Below are positions 1 to 9,590 of a DNA stretch of 64,000 nucleotides, in pieces. The notes under the pieces were generated by a model that did no database searches, was not told the DNA's origin, and saw nothing but the letters and a program-made list of their open reading frames with translations. This DNA comes from Bombyx mori. Its lineage: Eukaryota > Arthropoda > Insecta > Lepidoptera > Bombycidae. Position numbers and translations under genes: made by a program. The stretch is taken from NCBI RefSeq assembly GCF_030269925.1, contig NC_085116.1, forward strand, positions 3,720,001 through 3,784,000, given 5' to 3'. Numbering within the stretch: position 1 is the first letter of the stretch; every line of letters starts with the position of its first letter.

Positions 1-130
1 AATGTAAATATCTGCCGCGTAGCAGTGCTTTTCAATTTGAAGGACACGGTTATATTTATAATACAATTGGTAGTTCGATTTCACAACACCAGATGGGCCC
101 GTAATCTCATTCGAGCTACTGCAATACGAG
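1..130 (+). repeat. Very degraded Bm1-like SINE body
   Basis: The segment tatctgccgcgtagcagtg, followed by a tttgaagg block and later an agatgggcccgtaatctc stretch, follows the order of the Bm1 body at low identity. It looks like an old copy. A second degraded body trace lies near 440-480. Confidence 0.4.
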
Positions 131-838
131 TAATTACCATAATATTAATATGTTTCAGACAAATCTGTTACGTAGGAAGAATAAGGAAAAGACAAAGGTT
201 CTAAGAAAGAGTATTAGAAGGCAAACTATGGTAAGTACAGAAGTCAATTTTTATTGCAGTACAGTTGTATGGAGATACTGCACAAGATTATTAACGCCTA
301 GCACTGGCTAGGCGATATAGATGAAACTAGTAATGAATAACTTTATTTTGTTATCTGTCATCAATATACGTACGGTCAGCAGTATATTTGGCACATATTT
401 CGTTCGAGAAAGGTAGAGTCCGTGGGTAGTAGAGTTCATCATTCTATTTCTGCCGCGAAGCTAACGTGAGTACCAGTTGAAGGATGGAAAAGCCGTTATA
501 TCATATAAAGATTCCCGCCTATAAATGAGAGAGCAAGTAATCTTAGTTTGAGGTCATTAAACATTTAAAATACCTTCCAATGTTTATGAATGGCCAATAA
601 ATCTAAAGTGAAAATTCTGTGAGATGTTATTGTTTTAGTAATTATATCAACAGTTTGGCGATACTGATTTTTCAGTCTCCAAATAAAACTGTTTATTGTC
701 CGAAACACAGAGACGTTCGATGATGGCGCAGTCCGCTTATGGAAGACTTCCAGAAGACGAGCCTCGCGCTCTGAGCGTCGTTCAAGAAGATCTCCAGCTG
801 TGCGAAACGCAATCGTAAAAGATATGAACAGATAATTA

Positions 839-1228
839 ATTTTTTCTCCTACCTACGCCGAAAGTTCGGTTTTCGTCCCGCTGTACGGGAAGAAAGTGTA
901 ACTTTTCCTCCCTGGTTACTTGTGCGCATGCGCGTTAGTGTCTACGTCTGCTCTCACGCACCTAAAATCCTCCGCCATTGTTGTGCTTGGGTAATTTGCA
1001 ATATTGTGTTTAGTGTAAAAGTGAAATAAACAAAATGCAATAAAATTTAATAGTGAACTATTAAACAAAGATGAGTTCATCAGACAGTTCTTATTCAATT
1101 AGTAGTAGTTTATTTAAGAATTAAAAATCAGTTAAATTGTTTTTTTATGCCCTACCTCCGGCCAGGGCTTCACCCCTGGACCCCAGCTTGGTACTCCACG
1201 AACTTTCGGCCAGGTAGGAGAAAAAATA
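839..1228 (+). mobile_element. Non-autonomous TIR DNA transposon keeping a transposase-like ORF start
   Basis: Inverted ends match over about 28 bp: ttttttctcctacct at the left reappears inverted as aggtaggagaaaaaa at the right, and both then carry the cgaaagttcg block. Inside, a leader precedes an ATG reading MSSSDSSYSISSSLFKN and a stop (1071-1124), like the acidic/serine start of an insect transposase after internal deletion. No target duplication could be fixed, so the superfamily is not assigned. Confidence 0.65.
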
Positions 1229-1630
1229 GTATGTGCACCGCACAATGTACTATAGATTTTATCTCTAAGTTTAATTTACTTTTGTTCAATAAATTATTTA
1301 TTGTTAAAAAACATAGCTTACCTTTTTTTTCCTTGATGTTAGTTGTTCCTTGATGATTTGTGATTGGCTGAGCTGAGTAGACCAGCTTAGACACTAAACG
1401 CCGGTCTTGAAATTTGATATTGGTATCCTATTTTCCTATAAATAACCACTATCAGGCCCTTAATTAATCTAACTAGACTTTTCCTAGAATATCGTATGAA
1501 TCAAGAAGTTAATAATGATAAACAGAACGCCACGAACCACTCATTCAAAATTTTAAATAATAGGACAGCCGATGTACCATTGAATTGGCACTTTGATAGT
1601 ATGTTTCGAAATGAAAAACGGCTTTAACGT
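1229..1630. other. Gene-free stretch, nothing recognised
   Basis: AT-rich sequence with only short out-of-context ORFs; no repeat family recognised. Confidence 0.4.
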
Positions 1631-1704
1631 CAAGATGTCTATGGGCTTCGATAACCACTTAATAATAGATGAGCCGTGGGATAATACAAATAAAACATCG
1701 GCCT

Positions 1705-1887
1705 AATCACCACCGAACATTCGCTTGAATTCATGTGACTGAGCAATTTCATTTCATTAGAAATTTACACTAATAAGTCATCGATATGATCTACTTTCAA
1801 CTCCTCAATCCTCGTTGCCATCCACACAGCCGAGGCTAGACAAAGTTGGGGCAAAACCGTCCAGGAAAATTTATAATGAGGGCACGA
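1705..1887. repeat. Left copy of a ~180-bp direct duplication
   Basis: Shares accgaacattc, tcatcgatatg, ctcaatcctcgttgccatcc and aaaaccgtccagg in the same order as 2305-2480. Each copy is preceded by a Bm1 tail, so the duplicated unit included SINE sequence. Confidence 0.8.
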
Positions 1888-1895
1888 CCCTCAGC

Positions 1896-2303
1896 GTCGT
1901 CGTGGCCTAAAGGATAAGACGTCCGGTGCATACGTGTTGAGCGATGCACCGCTGTTCGAATGCCAGGCGGGTACCAATTTTTCTAATGAAATACGTACTC
2001 AACAAATGTTCACGATTGACTTCCACGGTGAAGGAATAACATCGTGTAATAAAAACCAAACCCGCAAAATAGTAATTTGTGAGTCCGCGCGGGTAGATAC
2101 CACTACCCTGCCTATTTCTGCCGTAAAGCAATAATGCGTTTCGGTTTGAAGGGTGGGGCAGCCATTGTAACTATAATTGAGACCTTAGAACTTATATCTC
2201 AAGGTGGGTGGTGCATTCGCGTTGTAGATGTCTATGGACTCCAGTAACCACTTAACACCAGGTGGACTGCGAGCTCGTCCGCCCGTTTAAGCAATAAAAA
2301 AAA
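1896..2303 (+). mobile_element. Bm1 SINE, near full length with an internal deletion
   Basis: It starts with the tRNA-like head (gtcgtcgtggcctaaagg), has the promoter B box, the body and the A-rich tail after aagcaataaaaaa. About 35 bp around the gtaattactggtggtagg segment are missing. It sits between two copies of a duplicated flank (1705-1887 and 2305-2480). Confidence 0.85.
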
Positions 2304-2304
2304 C

Positions 2305-2480
2305 CGAACATTCTCCTGAATTCAAAGTGACTGAGCAGTTTCATTTTACTAAAAGTTTACACGTTAAAATCATCGATATGCTCTACTCTCAACTACTCAA
2401 TCCTCGTTGCCATCCGAGGCTAGATAGAGTTGGCGCAAAACCGTCCAGGAAAAGTTATAATGAGGGCACGGCATTGAGGA
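2305..2480. repeat. Right copy of the ~180-bp direct duplication
   Basis: Partner of 1705-1887 at roughly 85-90% identity by eye. The Bm1 at 1896-2303 lies between the copies. Confidence 0.8.
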
Positions 2481-2551
2481 TTATCGACGTAAGAAGAAGG
2501 AAGAAGTCAGCGATAACGTGTAATTACAAAAGATACGGTTTTAAATATTAT

Positions 2552-2557
2552 TTTAAT
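2552..2557 (-). terminator. Possible poly(A) signal (ATTAAA) of the lectin gene
   Basis: ATTAAA on the minus strand about 71 bp after the stop codon is the closest standard variant signal. It would give a short 3' UTR. Not proven. Confidence 0.35.
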
Positions 2558-2627
2558 TTATGACAATAAAAATTCAGACTTAAGTTTCGTAATAACTGCT
2601 ACAAGTATATTTCTAACACAGAACGGT

Positions 2628-2794
2628 TTACATATGCACCTCCTTTTCGCATATGAAGGCGTATTTATCGGAGCAGTCGACGTCATTCAGTTTGCCGTCG
2701 TTTTTGAAGAGCGTGCCGCAAAATTCGATGTTGTTCGCGTTGTTAGGTTCGTTTTCGGACCAGCCACTGAAACCGGCTTCTTGTAATGTTTGAT
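2628..2794 (-). CDS. Lectin exon 5: sugar-binding half of CRD2 and stop
   Basis: The exon follows a ttttttatag acceptor and runs to a TAA stop. It encodes GWSENEPNN (EPN motif), the conserved CG, LNDVDC and the closing YAFICEK, then VHM-stop. Confidence 0.9.
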
Positions 2795-5700
2795 CTATAA
2801 AAAATAATATCATTATAATATTTTTTTTTTTTGGTTTATCTCCAATCTAAATCAAATTTACTGGTGCTAGGACCAATTGTGAGTCCGCGCGGGTAGGCAC
2901 CACCGCCCTGCCTGTTTTTGCCGTGAAGCAGTAACGCGTTTCGGTTTGAAGGGCGGGGCAGCCGTTGTAACTATGCTGAGACCTTGGAACTTGTATGTCA
3001 AGGTGGGTGGCGCGTTTACGTTGTCGATGTCTATGGGCTCCAGTAACCACTTAACACTAGGTGGGCTGTGAGCTCGTCCACCTTTCCAAGCAATAAAAAA
3101 ATCTAGGACTATCGAAATCTAGTCTGACTGGACTTTGCAGGTGTCAGGTGGATATTTTGGGAGCTTCCCAGTTAAATCCATTGCTTAGATTGGTGGACGA
3201 GCTCACAGCCCACCTGATGTTAAGTGGTTACTGGAGCCCATAGACATCTACAACGTAAATGCGCTACCCACCTTGAGATTTAAGTTCTGAAGTCTCAAGT
3301 ATAGTTACTTTTAGTATTGTTCATTTCCTGTACTTACTTAAGTATGCACACTTTTTTATTTGAGCTGGGGCTGAATTTCATGTCGAATCCTTTAATGAAT
3401 CATTTAAAATGCTTTGATTAATGATGGTAGACGAAAACGGTTAAGATTGTTTTTGTTTTAACTCCTCGTGATTCTAAGAATTAGACAGTTTTACAGCCAA
3501 CAACCTTTTTTGTCTGTGGGAAGTTAAATCGCCGGCGTATTACCGGACCGGTGTTTGTGGTCCACAAAGAACAGAGTCCACAAAACACAGTTGTGGGCCT
3601 AGCTTTGCCAGATACCCATTTATAGCCGACGGTGACCATTTAAGATGACGCCTCATTTGCCTTCGATGGCAGAAAAACCTTCCCACGACACGTGATACAT
3701 TTTATTTTATAATATATCCGTTGATTTTGGAAGTTGGAAAATTAATTATTAACGGTAAGCGTGGTATGGACATGTGGTGCGTAGAGAGAAGATGCGTTTG
3801 ACTAGGAGATGTATGGAAATGGTAGTGCAAGGTAGAGGGGGAAGAGGTCGATCGAAGAAGACATGGATGGAGTGTGTGAATGACGATATGAGAGAGAGAG
3901 GAGTGAGTGTTGAGATGACTGCTGATAGAAGAGAACGGAAGAGAAAAATTTGGTGTGGGTTAAGTGGGTTAAGGTAGAGAAAAAGAAGAAGAAAATTAAT
4001 TATTATATTTACATTATAGCAATACTTTTCATTTACTTACTGAAAATCGTCTTGAACACGGGAGTTTCGTTTTTAGTGGGTTCCTGTGCTCTGAAACCGG
4101 CATAAAAGAAATATGTGGTCTGGGCTTCGTCAACTGGGGCCGCTGCGTTCGTCAAATTCTTCACGACCAACATCTCCGCTTCCGAATTAAGGACCACCAG
4201 GTGGGCATTCTCGGCTTGACATTCGTCATAAGCTTGGTTCCAGGAATAGGCTACTTTGGAGATCTTATAGCAGCTTCCAGTGCTCTCCACGTATTGGTAC
4301 CCTGGAATTATAGAGCGCTCTGCAATCATGACTTCATTCAGTATGTTGAATGGATGCTGGGATTGGGATTACTGGTGGTAGGACCTCTTGTGAGTCCGCA
4401 CGGGTAGGTACCACCACCCTGCTTATTTCTGCCGTGAAGCAATAATGCGTTTCGGTTTGAAGGGCGGGGCAGCCGTTGCAACTATACTGAGACCTTAGAA
4501 CTTATATCTCAAGGTGGGTGGCGGTACTTAGGTTGTGGATGTCTATGGGCTCCAGTAACCACTTAACAGGTGGGCTGTGAGCTCGTCCACGCATCTAAGC
4601 AATACAAAAAAAAACCACGAATTAAAAAAGCTGAACATAATTCATTGCATTATATCCTATGTAGAATTATGGTTCTGTAAAAGAAGGACATCAGATACCC
4701 CAATCACACACCACGTGCGCGCCCCAGGCCGAGGTACAAAGTTCGGCCCCATGCCCCAAAAAAAATATGCTCACCTATAGCAAAAACCCCACAGTGCGTA
4801 TCGTAAGGCGCATCAATGGCTTCCACTTTGCAAATGAAAGGTAATCGGTTGTAGCAGGGTGAGGTTTCGATTTCTCCCTGCCGAGTAACCACATCGCACC
4901 CTTGTAATGCGAACCTAGACCTCATCGCTTCCGTTACCGAGTCTGACACTGAAATAAATCTTATTTGTTTATTTATTTATTTATGAACACACAAAAAAGA
5001 AGACATAGTACAGAGTAATAGGAAAATTATGCTGCTTATTTCTTTAAGAAATCTCTTCCAGCAGACCTGCGAGAGGATTATGAGAATAATAATTAAAAGT
5101 GATGATGACTCCGATCAACAATGTTACTATTGTTGATCGAAGGATGATGATGATGAAAATCTTAGGTATTTTAATCAACAAAAATTAGCGGTGCACAAAG
5201 AGATTTAAATTTATGATTAGCTATTTTCAGAATAGGTACGTTGACAGATTAGGTAGGAATAGAAGTTATCTCTTTAATTATTCAGTAGCTAAGGAACAGG
5301 AAAAATATTTTCGCGAATGATGTTTTGAACGTTTCAGCGAAGCGCGCAATTCTCATTTGTTTTGTTGTAGGCCATGCGATTAACCTAATGGTAAATATGT
5401 AGCTTGTAGATATCAGCAAAACCAGGGACACATCAGAACTCTACCTACTGCTGACTAGTGCTGACGACTCTCCTCAAACTTCGTTTGGGACTTAGTGATC
5501 GAAAAAAACCCATAGATAGTGCAATTCGTTATAGAGCCGAATAAAAACTCAATTACAATTAGAAATATAGATTTTAGATATAGATTTAGAATTATTGGAA
5601 AAATATATTTACATAATACGCGATTTTTCTTCAATATTAATCTGTTTTCTCATTCTTTGCGACATTTTGAAAGTTTCAGGAATAACTCCACAAAGTTTTG

Positions 5701-8700
5701 GTGGGTCTTGTGTATAAATAAGTAACAAACTAACTGAAGAGATACGAAGAAGCGGGCTTTGACTCTACTGCATGCACGTGTTTTGTTTCTAAGAATTAGA
5801 AAAGACCCTACACTAAACTAAATCCTACTGTTTTCTTTCCTGATTTTAATAGCCTATTAGCCATTGAAGACAAATGAGGATACCTATTCAAATTGTTTAC
5901 AATACAGCTTAGCCGGTCGTTCTAACAGATCTAATTCTCCGAAATATTAGTTAAATGTGGTCGTTTTATGAGGTATGTCGTTATTGGCAATGTCGTATAA
6001 AGCAATGTTTTTAATAAGGCGGTCATATAGCAATCAGCCGGAACCTTTGTTCTAGGTTATTATAACCGGCATGATCTAAACGATGTCGCAGTAAACGGTT
6101 TTGACTGTACTTACAATCAATCATCGGCTGTTCCTCTGCAGATTCATGGTCTTTTCCGTCTTCATCCACCCAAACATAGTTCCCCAGATCTGGAAATCTC
6201 TTGAACATCGAATGAAGCTGAATTATATCCTGTTCTGAAGCCGGCACCATCAACTGGGCTCCCTCAGTGGTGCAAGAGCTCTTGGCGTCCCATATCTTAG
6301 CGCTGTCGGTGTGTAGTTTGTAAAACGCGTTGGTGTCTTTATTATATACGTAGTCGGAGCGGTATTGCTTCGAAACACTCGGAGGCGGGGCACTGGCAAT
6401 CGCTGGTAGGAACAATCCAATTCAATCCATATTACATTTAAAATTATTGATAAGTATCCATTTACATTCATATCGTCTTCTCGCATTAAAACTGTATAAT
6501 CCCAAAACTGACTAATTTTACAGGAGAGTGTTTTAAAGGTTTATTAACATGTGATATTTTTAATACTAGCTGACCCGGCAGACTTCGTAGTGCCTCAATC
6601 GATAAATAAAAGACCTAAACTTTTGTATAAAATAAAACAAACAAAAGGAATTTTAATATTTATCTACCTTTTAAACCTTCTCTGGACTTCTACAAATAAT
6701 TCAAGACCAAAATTAGCCAAATCAGTCCAGCCGTTCTCGAGTTTTAGCGAGACTTTAATTTTTATATCTATAGATTAATCATCTTTGCAATATTTTTTTT
6801 ACCAGTTACACTATCTGTCTTTTAAAACAAGACAAAATTATGTATTAATTTTGTAATATAGTTGTCAAAACATAGGTAAACTAAAAAAAAACTAAGATTA
6901 AACTACGCTCTTTTGAGAGTATTTATGAGAAACATACTGGTGATACTAAATGATTCCGCATATTAACTCAATTTCAAATAATTTTTGGAAATTGTACACT
7001 TTTAATGCGAAAAGACGATATTTCGGATTCAAAGTATTTCATTGTCACAAGGAAAATGAAATCTGAGATATACGTGTCTGTTTTTTTTTTTTTTTTTATT
7101 GCTGAGATGTGTGGACGAGCTCACAGCCCACCTGGTGTTAAGTGGTTACTGGAGCCCATAGACATCTACAACGTAAATGCGCCACCCACCTTGAGATAAG
7201 TTCTAAGGTCTCAGTATAGTTACAACGGCTGCCCCACCTTTCAAACCGAAACGCATTACTGCTTCACGGCTGAAATAGGCAGGGTGGTGGTACCTACCCG
7301 CGCGGACTCACAAGAGGTCCTACCACCAGTAATGTTGCTAACTACTGTAGGTTCCATTATCTTCACATATTTTTTCTTCAAAAAAATGTTTAATTGTATT
7401 ATTTTGATCATCGTATCCTTTACATATAAAAATGTTTTTAGTTAAAAATAAAAATAAAACCGCTTAAATTGCCGAAAGTACAATTTATTTGAATTGGTTT
7501 TTATTCTGTTCATACTGGTCAGGGTGATAGAGCGAAATTATAAAATTATTGTATTTCCATCAGTCCTTGATGTGTGTACAAATTTTAAATTAAGCAGACG
7601 TCCTGCGGTCGGTGAAAATAACGTAAAAGGATTATGTTACTTAAAAACAAACATATAGCACATTACGGTGCTATAAAAGTCACATATGCATTTTTTTTGT
7701 TAAAGCTGAACTGAGTATGAGGAAATACATTTTTTAATAATTATCAGTGAGATGTTTGCTTTTACTGGTGAAACTTCAAGTTGTAGTTTAAATATTACTA
7801 GAGGTCCCGCAGTAGTCGAAATTCGACTATAATTCATTGGAATTGTAAGTTTGTACACTAATATGATTGTATTTTATACTTATATAATCACGAATTTCGC
7901 CAAGACTACACGATAAAAAATATTAACAAAGACAAACAATATTTAATGTATTCTCAATTTGACAATAGACGTCAAGAACAAAAGCTTGACAATAAATAGT
8001 ATGCATGCGTGTGTGCGTCAAATACATGGTATGTAGTGTGTGTAATGTTTTCTTTATTAATTTAATGAATCTTTTATGCATTATTTAAAAAAAAATATTA
8101 GCATTGTGCACTTCTTCTCTATATTCTCTATTAGTGTGGAAAATTTCATACTCCTCCGTCCGCGCAATTTTCGTAAAAAGGGATACAAAGTTTTTGCTTC
8201 ACGTATTAGGTAATATATAGATGGTTTTTATTTCTTTAGTCTAGCAGAACTATATATAATAAGATGTTGAATTTTCCAACGTTTCTCCTGAAAAATTACC
8301 TACATAGTTTGCATAAGTGACGTTATCACACCGCATGTGCGATATACATTCCATGTTAATGAATGCATGTTAAAATAACGTGACGGTATTAATATAATGA
8401 TGTGTAAGTTTTACTTGTGCCCGTGCGGTTTTGTATAATGAAATAACTTCATAATAATTAGGTATATTTATAGTTTGGAGTCGTCAAAATGGGCAGCAAC
8501 CCGATTATGATAAGGAGACGGGTTTTCAAGGAATCGCTCAGTAATTGACGTATTTTTTTCCGCGAACTTAGAAAAAGCCGAGATAAAACTAAAGCTCGCG
8601 TCACGTTCCACCACCGGTAATTCCGCAGTTAGTTTTTATCTCTATTATTTAAATTATTTATAAGTCTCTATTTAACAACGAATGTATTATTTACATCTAC

Positions 8701-9106
8701 AATCACTAGTTTAATGAACTTAATTGCTGTTATCTTTCCATTAATTACCCTTGATTTAACTTTGCGGAAATTCTTGAAGTATTAAGATGATGTATAACAA
8801 AAATAAAAATTAAATGATATTAGAAATAAATAAATAAATAAAATCGTAATTAAAATCGATTGTTTTATGTTTATGGCAGTATCTTCTATTGTTCAAAAAG
8901 TTTAATTCTCATTCCCGCTGGTATCTAGTTTTTGAATCTGCTTCAATACCTCAAATATGATCAAATAAAAATGGTGGTCCAATTATTCGATTGGTTGACT
9001 TTACAAAAATTGACATAATACCGTGCCGCTCTTCGAAGAGTCGTAAATACAAAAAAAACACAAAACTTACCCAAAAAGCAGAAACAAATAAAAGCACTCT
9101 TCATTT
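2628..9106 (-). CDS. Secreted dual-CRD C-type lectin (immulectin-like), complete, 5 exons
   Basis: Coding exons on the minus strand are 9106-9073, 6402-6115, 4948-4775, 4319-4041 and 2794-2628. All have GT/AG ends and matching phases, giving 942 nt (313 aa plus stop). Residues 1-16 are a short hydrophobic signal peptide (MKSAFICFCFLA then IASA). CRD1 spans roughly residues 25-150, with cysteines at 55, 125, 139 and 147 and a closing LPFICK, but no recognisable EPN or QPD sugar motif. CRD2 spans roughly 172-310, with cysteines at 182, 199, 284, 299 and 307, an EPN motif at 274-276 and LND where WND is usual. EPN is the mannose-type motif in this family, so CRD2 is the likely calcium-dependent sugar binder. 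In moths, two-domain lectins of about 310 residues are haemolymph pattern-recognition proteins (immulectins); that role is inferred from family. It lies about 8 kb downstream of nemo on the same strand, with no sign of functional linkage. Confidence 0.9.
2861..3103 (+). mobile_element. Bm1 SINE, body and tail (5'-truncated)
   Basis: Starts at actggtgctagg and ends aagcaataaaaaaa; the tRNA-like head is missing. It lies in the intron between lectin exons 5 and 4. Confidence 0.85.
3188..3307 (-). mobile_element. Bm1 SINE 3' fragment
   Basis: Holds the tail-proximal gtggacgagctcacagccc to the tctcagtatagttac region in reverse; truncated before the body core. In the lectin intron. Confidence 0.75.
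3757..3997 (+). mobile_element. LINE 3' end (RT C-terminus remnant, CR1/RTE-like)
   Basis: The plus strand reads WYGHVVRREKMRLTRRCMEM, then GRGRSKKTWMECVNDDM, and a stop, followed by an agaagaagaaga tail. This is the typical end of a non-LTR reverse transcriptase ORF, severely 5'-truncated, inserted antisense in the lectin intron. Confidence 0.7.
4041..4319 (-). CDS. Lectin exon 4: first half of CRD2
   Basis: The 279-nt exon begins after a gattgcag acceptor and ends at a gtaagt donor. It encodes residues 167-258, with GSCYKISK, the helix SWNQAYDEC and the HLVVLNSEAE segment typical of the CRD fold. Confidence 0.88.
4370..4614 (+). mobile_element. Bm1 SINE, 5'-truncated
   Basis: Starts at actggtggtaggacctcttg and ends in an aagcaatacaaaaaa tail. 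It lies in the intron between lectin exons 4 and 3, about 50 bp upstream of the exon 4 acceptor. Confidence 0.85.
4775..4948 (-). CDS. Lectin exon 3: second half of CRD1 and inter-domain linker
   Basis: The 174-nt exon encodes residues 109-165. It holds three CRD1 cysteines, the closing PCYNRLPFICK, and a linker with an extra cysteine (160) before CRD2. The acceptor (ttatttcag) sits only about a dozen bases downstream of the A/T-rich tail of a LINE inserted in sense orientation (see 4962-5087). Confidence 0.87.
4962..5087 (-). mobile_element. LINE 3' tail next to the lectin exon 3 acceptor
   Basis: Matches 22961-23090 in reverse (attctcataatcctctcgca, then gtctgctgg, attactctgtactatgtc, and an aataaataaata tail). 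The tail ends about a dozen bases before the acceptor AG at 4950-4949, in the sense of lectin transcription. Confidence 0.75.
5112..5139. other. Perfect 11-bp hairpin in GAT-rich sequence
   Basis: cgatcaacaat and attgttgatcg pair around a 6-base loop (5123-5128). Flanking gatgatga runs lie on both sides. It is in the lectin intron 2; function unknown. Confidence 0.75.
6115..6402 (-). CDS. Lectin exon 2: end of signal peptide and first half of CRD1
   Basis: The 288-nt exon follows an acceptor ending taccag and ends in a gtaagt donor. It encodes residues 13-107, including the first CRD1 cysteine (55) in the helix segment WDAKSSC, and a WVDEDGKDHES strand. Short TE pieces flank it: a Helitron at 6566-6774 sits upstream in the intron. 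Confidence 0.85.
6566..6774 (-). mobile_element. Helitron-like element, family A
   Basis: Reversed copy of the family at 30830 and 53283: 5' TC then AT-rich start, the ctcgctaaaactcgagaac block, and an end at gccgggtcagctag followed by T. Inserted in lectin intron 1. Helitrons leave no target duplication and insert between A and T. Confidence 0.75.
7081..7333 (-). mobile_element. Bm1 SINE, 5'-truncated
   Basis: Poly-T start (tail in reverse) through gtggacgagctcacagccc to ggtcctaccaccagtaa. Lectin intron 1. Confidence 0.87.
7798..8221 (-). mobile_element. Helitron-like element, family C (full length)
   Basis: Read on the minus strand it starts with TC and atatatta, followed by acgtgaagcaaaaacttt. 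It ends with a palindromic hairpin (agtcgaatttcgact), gcgggacctctag and T. The 3' hairpin about a dozen bases from CTAG is a Helitron hallmark. Confidence 0.75.
9073..9106 (-). CDS. Lectin exon 1: start codon and signal-peptide core
   Basis: A 34-nt exon reads MKSAFICFCFL plus the first base of an Ala codon, followed by a gtaag donor. The start was chosen because the exon gives a hydrophobic secretion signal and joins in phase to the next exon (G|CG). A TATA box lies about 63 bp upstream. Confidence 0.8.
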
Positions 9107-9168
9107 CGACGTGACGACTACCGGACACGACCTAACAGACAATTGTTGAATAAAATGTAAACGATTTA

Positions 9169-9175
9169 TTTTATA
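9169..9175 (-). promoter_or_regulatory. Probable TATA box of the lectin gene
   Basis: TATAAAA on the minus strand lies 63 bp before the lectin ATG, leaving room for a start site near 9140 and a 5' UTR of about 35 nt. Two GATA motifs lie further upstream (about 9187-9212). GATA sites are common in insect immune promoters, but the match is short and this is inference. Confidence 0.55.
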
Positions 9176-9369
9176 GACCCTGACCGTTGATAAGGCGAAG
9201 TTATCAAGCCGTAATAGCTCATATATTCACAACGTAAACATTAATGTGTCTTCGAAGAACTTGTTTTGCTTGGACGCTTTTATTTATACGGGGAGTTTGG
9301 AATACGAGCAGGAAACGATTTAAAAGACGTCAAAGGTTTTACCATTCGAAAGGAGATTATTCCCTAGTA

Positions 9370-9590
9370 CAATTTAAGTATCATCAAATTCAAATTCAAA
9401 TTCAAAATCATTTATTTCAACTTAGATGTCAGTATAACACACTTGTTGAATGTCAAAATATAAATAACAATGTTAACTCTACCACCGGTTCCAAAACAAG
9501 CCACAGGCCTGAGAAGAACCGGCGAAACAAACTCAGCGGGCTTTTTTTTTGTTTTTTTCTCAAATATTTTCTTTTTTTTTTTTAAATAAG
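9370..9590 (-). mobile_element. LINE 3' end with TTGAAT-type tail
   Basis: Reverse copy of the family at 37860-38035: caaattcaaattcaaattc tail, tcatttatttcaacttag, accggcgaaacaaactcagc. It sits about 200 bp upstream of the lectin TATA box. Confidence 0.7.

Noticed and set aside
9244..9585. 113-aa plus-strand ORF upstream of the lectin
   Set aside because: Runs through the LINE tail at 9370-9590 and has no protein features.
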